Assembly (NCBI RefSeq): GCF_004364245.1
Contig: NZ_SOAV01000007.1
Span: forward strand, 316,538 to 380,537
Direction: 5' to 3'
Length of the DNA: 64,000 nt
Source: Streptomyces sp. BK208
GTDB taxonomy: Bacteria; Actinomycetota; Actinomycetes; Streptomycetales; Streptomycetaceae
Made by a program: the position numbers and the translations under genes. Shown here piece by piece: positions 62,590 to 64,000 of this stretch; within the stretch, counting starts at the first letter, position 1, and the number at the start of each line of letters is the position of its first letter. The notes beneath the pieces are model-generated. The model saw only the letters and a list, made by a program, of their open reading frames with translations. It ran no database searches and was not told the origin of the DNA.

Positions 62590-63270
62590 TCAGCACATTG
62601 CGGAGGGTCCGTCACTCTGGGTGAGAAAATGGGCCCCGGTGGCCGTTCCCGCGGGTCCCGGCAGCACCTCGTACCCCAGTTCGCGCTGTCGCACCAGAAG
62701 GTGCGCGAAGGGGCGCGAGGGGTCCTCGGCGAAGTGCCGGCGCTCGGCCGGGATCCACCCGTCCCAGAACGTCCGCTGCCGTGCACCGTCGCGCGCCCGT
62801 CCGCGCGCCCACGCCTCTTCCGGCGGCAACTCCATCCACAGCAGCCCGGCCAGGTGGGGCCGCAGGGCCTCGCGGCCCGCGCCGACGCCCTCCACCAGGA
62901 TCACCGGGGCGGGCGGCAGGGGGCGCGGCGCGCCGAAACGCCGGGTCTGCCAGTCGTAGGGGGTGTAGAGAGCGGTCTCACCGCGACGCAGGGGCTCGAT
63001 CACCTGGCCGAGCAGTCGACCGGTCCAGCCGAACAGCTCGTCGTGGCTGGCGATGTCGTCGAGGTGCAGCACCGGTGCCCCGTCCAGGCGGGCCGCGAGC
63101 CGCCCGGCGAACGTGGACTTCCCGGACCCGGCGTGGCCGTCGACGCCGATCAGGCGCACGGGTCCGCAGGAGGGGGGAAGCCGGCGGAGCCGGGCTGCTA
63201 GGTCGAGGATGGCGGATCCTGTGGGGCGGGAGAGGGACGGATGCGTTCCCCGCACTCTAACCGCCACCAC
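62590..63270 (-). CDS. Uridine-kinase-like P-loop protein
   Basis: The 226-residue product has a Walker A motif in LIGVDGHAGSGKSTFAGRL (about residues 35-53). HLDDIASHDELFGW follows, where uridine kinases hold substrate-binding aspartates. ILVEGVGAGREAL and a late LRRGETALYTPYDW are also present. It resembles the uridine kinase/phosphoribulokinase-like family of actinobacteria, but the substrate is not certain. The first GTG of the pair at 63265-63270 is chosen because GGAGGG lies 7 bases upstream. The longer open frame upstream is repeat-derived. Confidence 0.78.
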   Translation of the reverse strand: MVAVRVRGTHPSLSRPTGSAILDLAARLRRLPPSCGPVRLIGVDGHAGSGKSTFAGRLAARLDGAPVLHLDDIASHDELFGWTGRLLGQVIEPLRRGETALYTPYDWQTRRFGAPRPLPPAPVILVEGVGAGREALRPHLAGLLWMELPPEEAWARGRARDGARQRTFWDGWIPAERRHFAEDPSRPFAHLLVRQRELGYEVLPGPAGTATGAHFLTQSDGPSAMC

Positions 63271-63304
63271 CTGCGCACCCTCCGATACCGGCCCCTGCCC
63301 GGCC

Positions 63305-63370
63305 CGGCCTCTGCCCGGCCCGGCCTCTGCCCTGCCCGGCCTCTGCCCTGCCCGGCCTCTGCCCGGCCCC
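63305..63370. repeat. 16-bp tandem repeat CGGCCTCTGCCC(G/T)GCC
   Basis: GGCCTCTGCCC recurs at 63306, 63322, 63338 and 63354, giving a 16-base period. The two middle units have CTGCC and the outer two CGGCC. The period is not a multiple of three, so coding is unlikely. Confidence 0.85.
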
Positions 63371-63449
63371 GGCTCCCGCCCGGCCTCGTCTCCCGCCCCG
63401 GTCCCGGTTCCGCCGTCCGGGCCCGCTGCCCGCCCCACCACTGGTCGAC

Positions 63450-63461
63450 ACCAATATTGGT
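63450..63461. promoter_or_regulatory. AT-rich palindrome ACCAATATTGGT
   Basis: A perfect 12-bp palindrome in otherwise GC-rich DNA, 111 bases before the exported-protein gene and 180 bases upstream of the kinase-like gene. It may be an operator. No family can be named. Confidence 0.4.
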
Positions 63462-63572
63462 CGCGTGGCGTGCGTGGAAGTGCTGGCAGGAGCGGGCACC
63501 GACGGCCATAGTTGGCGCACGACCGTGCAACGACGGACCCGCCCGACCCGGACACCTGGGGGTCTCCCGCTC

Positions 63573-64000
63573 ATGAGCAGAGTCGAACAGCCGTCCCGCA
63601 GAGCCCTCCTCGCCGCAGCCGTCGCCGCCGCCGTGGCGGGCGGCGCCGTCCCGGCCGTCGCCCACGCCGCGCCCATTGGGGGCACCGGCGACGGCACCGC
63701 GGACCCCGACCGGGCCGCCGCCCGCCGACCGGTCGACTACCACGCCTGGACCACGCTCCAGGACTGGCGGCACGGGACCGCGCGGGGGACCCGCCTCGTC
63801 GCGGGCGCCCGCCCCGGTGTGGCGATCGGCACCCCGGCGGGCACCGCCGACTACACCGACCCGCACACCGGCACCACCGCCGCCTGGGAGTACGCGACCT
63901 GGACCTCACCCGTCCACCGGCTCGCCGTACCCGCCACGGAGGTGATCGCCTCCTGGAACGCGCACACCCCGACCGGCACCTGGATCGAGGTCGAGCTGAA
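63573..64000 (+). CDS. Exported protein, C-terminus outside the window (C39-like peptidase family suspected)
   Basis: Only the first 142 codons are present. The protein begins with a twin-arginine-like or Sec signal (PSRRALLAAAVAAAVAGGAVPAVAHA) cleaved near residue 35. A region follows (VDYHAWTTLQDWRHGTARGTRLV, WEYATWTSPVHRLAVPATEVIASWNA) that resembles the N-terminal part of Streptomyces secreted C39-type peptidase-like proteins. No catalytic residues are inside the visible part, so the class is a guess. The ATG at 63573 has GGGGG upstream at 12-16 bases. The frame runs off the right edge. Confidence 0.7.
   Translation, partial: MSRVEQPSRRALLAAAVAAAVAGGAVPAVAHAAPIGGTGDGTADPDRAAARRPVDYHAWTTLQDWRHGTARGTRLVAGARPGVAIGTPAGTADYTDPHTGTTAAWEYATWTSPVHRLAVPATEVIASWNAHTPTGTWIEVEL

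Larger units (their letters stand above)
63271..63572. other. Divergent intergenic region with 16-bp repeats and a palindrome
   Basis: A 302-base gap without a gene. The left part holds four 16-bp repeats and decayed copies up to about 63410. The right part is less GC-rich, holds the palindrome ACCAATATTGGT, and must contain the promoter of the exported-protein gene that starts at 63573. Confidence 0.55.

Noticed and set aside
62427..62612. Short minus-strand ORF after the kinase-like gene ending in DVRQFEAARRREAPGC
   Set aside because: It starts inside the kinase-like gene, and the promoter-terminator pair at 62438-62540 explains the region better; no family was recognised.
63271..63555. 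N-terminal extension of the uridine-kinase-like protein
   Set aside because: The extra residues come from the 16-bp repeat tract, and a GTG with a strong ribosome binding site lies downstream at 63270.

Overview
The window is high-GC (roughly 72%) chromosomal DNA of a Streptomyces. The evidence is the third-position G/C bias, the many GTG starts, the developmental regulator bldD beside nusB and efp, an actinobacterial sIHF gene between pyrF and gmk, a DasR-type chitinase operator, and an FMN riboswitch-ribE-ribM-ribBA-ribH operon. From memory, the gene order matches the S. coelicolor/S. lividans chromosome core around bldD and the pyr operon. No tRNA, rRNA, insertion sequence, prophage or CRISPR array was seen.

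Layout. (1) 1-3.1 kb: an M24 peptidase-like protein with altered metal ligands, efp, nusB, a long bidirectional terminator, then bldD facing the other way. (2) 3.3-13.4 kb: the pyrimidine operon pyrR-pyrB-pyrC-(PH-like membrane protein)-carA-carB-hairpin-pyrD-pyrF, with a PyrR-binding RNA over the pyrR ribosome binding site. (3) 13.6-23.7 kb: housekeeping genes sIHF, gmk, rpoZ, coaBC, metK, a helicase-dead priA, fmt and rsmB, plus a small HTH gene and two repeat patches. (4) 23.9-32.3 kb: the most unusual region. A small Trypco2-type gene diverges from a five-gene block: a trypsin-like protease, a PknG-like zinc-finger/kinase/TPR protein, a vWA/zinc-ribbon protein, a four-helix membrane sensor and a membrane-anchored solute-binding protein without a permease. 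This resembles the mycobacterial PknG-GlnH-GlnX nutrient-sensing route with a protease and a vWA protein added. (5) 32.4-36.6 kb: rpe, a SorC-type regulator, a lone barstar, a GuaB1-type GMP reductase/IMPDH homologue and a small HTH gene behind a 38-bp palindrome. (6) 36.8-43.2 kb: a basic-amino-acid degradation module. It has an APC permease, an Lrp regulator, an MFS transporter with a leader peptide, and a DavA-like amidase with a DavB-like monooxygenase. The same helically phased CGCAACG motif array lies upstream of the permease and of the amidase. (7) 43.2-49.7 kb: accessory metabolism, with a luciferase-like oxidoreductase, DUF5995, an NCS2 uracil permease, a thioesterase, and an MFS/ROK divergent pair around an operator. 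(8) 50-57.2 kb: a secreted GH18 chitinase with a DasR site, the riboflavin operon, hisE and hisG. (9) 57.2-64 kb: a PH-like membrane protein, two CNNM/CorC-type proteins behind a cysteine-rich upstream ORF, an EccA/CbbX-like TPR-AAA protein, a candidate short transcript, a uridine-kinase-like protein, and the 5' part of an exported protein cut by the window edge.

The genes mainly form biosynthetic operons (pyrimidine, riboflavin, part of histidine) that overlap by 4-8 bases and so look translationally coupled. The accessory genes sit between these conserved blocks. Starts were chosen by ribosome binding site, overlap and family start. Functions rest on motifs and remembered family sequences, not on searches.
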